Positions 63,014-64,000 of a stretch of 64,000 nucleotides of DNA are shown piece after piece. The translations under genes were made by a program, and so were the position numbers. The DNA comes from Devosia indica (GTDB taxonomy: Bacteria > Pseudomonadota > Alphaproteobacteria > Rhizobiales > Devosiaceae), in the NCBI RefSeq assembly GCF_003056405.1, contig NZ_PYVZ01000002.1:62001-126000 (forward strand). The letters are read 5' to 3'. The notes under the pieces were generated by a model. It was not told where the DNA came from and searched no databases. It saw nothing but the letters and a program-made list of their open reading frames with translations. Each line of letters begins with the position of its first letter. Position 1 is the first letter of the stretch.

Positions 63014-64000
63014 GTGAAATCAAGACCCGCCTGTTCATCAATGGCGCCTATGTCGAGGGCCAGGGCAAGGTTGAAACTGCCTTCGAACCAGCCCTGGGCA
63101 CGCCATTGGCCGAGATTGCCTCGGCCAGCGATGCGCAGATCGACGCGGCGGTGATGGCGGCCGACACGGCCTATCGCTCCTGGTCCAAAACCACGCCGCG
63201 CGAGCGCAGCGCGGCGCTGCTGGCCATTGCCGCCGCCATTGAAGCCAAGGCGGACCAGCTTGCCGTGGTCGAGTCGCGCAATGCCGGCAAGCCGTTGCGT
63301 TTCGTCAAGGCGGGCGAGTTGGCCAATGTCGCCGATGTGTTCCGTTTTTATGGCACGGCGGTGCGCAACATGCCCGCGCCGGCGGCGGGAAATTATCGTT
63401 CCTCGACGCGCACGAGCCTGGTGCGGCGCGACCCGATTGGCGTCATCGCCCAGATCGCCCCCTGGAATTATCCGTTGCTGATGGCGGCCTGGAAGATCGC
63501 GCCGGCGATTGCGGCGGGCAATGCCGTGGTTATCAAGCCCTCGGAAATGACCCCGCTCAGCCTTTTGGCGCTCAGCGAAATATTCGCGGATATCCTGCCG
63601 CCCGGCGTCGTCAATGTGATCTGCGGCAATGGGCCGGAGGTCGGAAATCGGCTGATTTCGCACGATCTGGTGCGGATGATCTCGCTGACGGGCGATGTGC
63701 GGACGGGGCGCGCCGTGTTGCAGGCGGCGGCCGGCAATACGATCAAGCGGACCCATCTTGAACTGGGCGGCAAGGCGCCGGTGATCGTCTGCGCGGATGC
63801 CGATCTCGACAAGCTGGTCGAAACCTTGCGCGAGGCGAGTTTCTATAACGCAGGACAGGATTGCACGGCCGCCTGCCGCATCCTGGCACACAAGGACATT
63901 GCGCAAGAACTGACCGGCCGGCTGGAAACCATGATCGGGTCGCTCGTCTATGGCAGGCCCGAGCGGGACGATGTGGAGTTCGGTCCGGTGATCAGCGCGC
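63010..64000 (+). CDS. aldehyde dehydrogenase, PatD/gamma-aminobutyraldehyde type (cut by window end)
   Basis: 330 residues are visible of about 475. [54 protein letters not shown] and the catalytic Cys285 in NAGQDCTAACR are present. The QDCTAACR block is typical of PatD (YdcW) gamma-aminobutyraldehyde dehydrogenases. It is expected to oxidise gamma-aminobutyraldehyde or its gamma-glutamyl form, between the PuuB and PuuD steps. The 3' end lies beyond the window. Confidence 0.88.
   Translation, partial: MSEIKTRLFINGAYVEGQGKVETAFEPALGTPLAEIASASDAQIDAAVMAADTAYRSWSKTTPRERSAALLAIAAAIEAKADQLAVVESRNAGKPLRFVKAGELANVADVFRFYGTAVRNMPAPAAGNYRSSTRTSLVRRDPIGVIAQIAPWNYPLLMAAWKIAPAIAAGNAVVIKPSEMTPLSLLALSEIFADILPPGVVNVICGNGPEVGNRLISHDLVRMISLTGDVRTGRAVLQAAAGNTIKRTHLELGGKAPVIVCADADLDKLVETLREASFYNAGQDCTAACRILAHKDIAQELTGRLETMIGSLVYGRPERDDVEFGPVISA

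Overview
The window is GC-rich, gene-dense bacterial chromosome, most likely from a Hyphomicrobiales alphaproteobacterium (Devosia-like is a guess, not shown). Grounds: a choXWV / betI-betC-betB-betA choline locus of the rhizobial type, a two-wing C-P lyase (phn) locus with 7+4+7 PHO boxes, an Irr-box-like iron motif, and very many ABC importers. I see no rRNA, tRNA, CRISPR array, IS element or phage gene. Nearly everything is uptake plus catabolism arranged in tight operons with ATGA or TGATG overlaps.

Layout: (1) 1-4.6 kb: end of an unknown gene, a GH38 alpha-mannosidase and a CehA-type PHP metallohydrolase. (2) 4.6-8.6 kb: FbpABC-type ferric iron importer with an Irr-box-like palindrome. 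(3) 8.6-25.5 kb: phosphonate locus. The minus-strand operon reads phnF-G-H-I-J-K-L-M-C-D-E-E and the plus-strand wing reads phnM-phnN-hexapeptide acyltransferase-phnC-D-E-E, so there are two complete transporters and two different PhnM proteins. Four PHO-box-like repeats and three PhnF-type palindromes sit at the promoters. The PhnJ encoded here lacks three of the four cysteines of the canonical C-P lyase Fe-S/thiyl motif, which is the most surprising observation in the window. (4) 25.5-29.4 kb: five genes for unknown exported or membrane proteins, one with a ClpP/SppA-like fold signature.

(5) 29.4-44.2 kb: a catabolic regulon marked by five near-identical LacI-type operators built on TGCATACG(T/A)ATGCA. 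It holds a sugar-type ABC importer, an amidase, two histidinol-dehydrogenase homologues, an SDR, the LacI regulator, a bicupin, an RraA-type aldolase and an alpha/beta-hydrolase fused to tandem SnoaL-like domains. The substrate is not recognisable. (6) 44.2-52.6 kb: choline and choline-O-sulfate uptake (ChoXWV) and conversion to glycine betaine (BetC, BetA, BetB), controlled by BetI from one divergent operator. (7) 52.8-59.5 kb: ROK regulator, M20 peptidase, ribose-type ABC importer and a YhfX-family PLP enzyme placed between the permease and ATPase genes. (8) 59.5-64 kb: putrescine/gamma-glutamyl pathway genes (puuB, puuA, puuD and a PatD-like aldehyde dehydrogenase cut by the window end).

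A recurring structural feature: all six periplasmic binding-protein genes are followed by a stable RNA hairpin placed immediately before the next permease gene, two of them with a T-tract. This probably sets high binding-protein to permease ratios.
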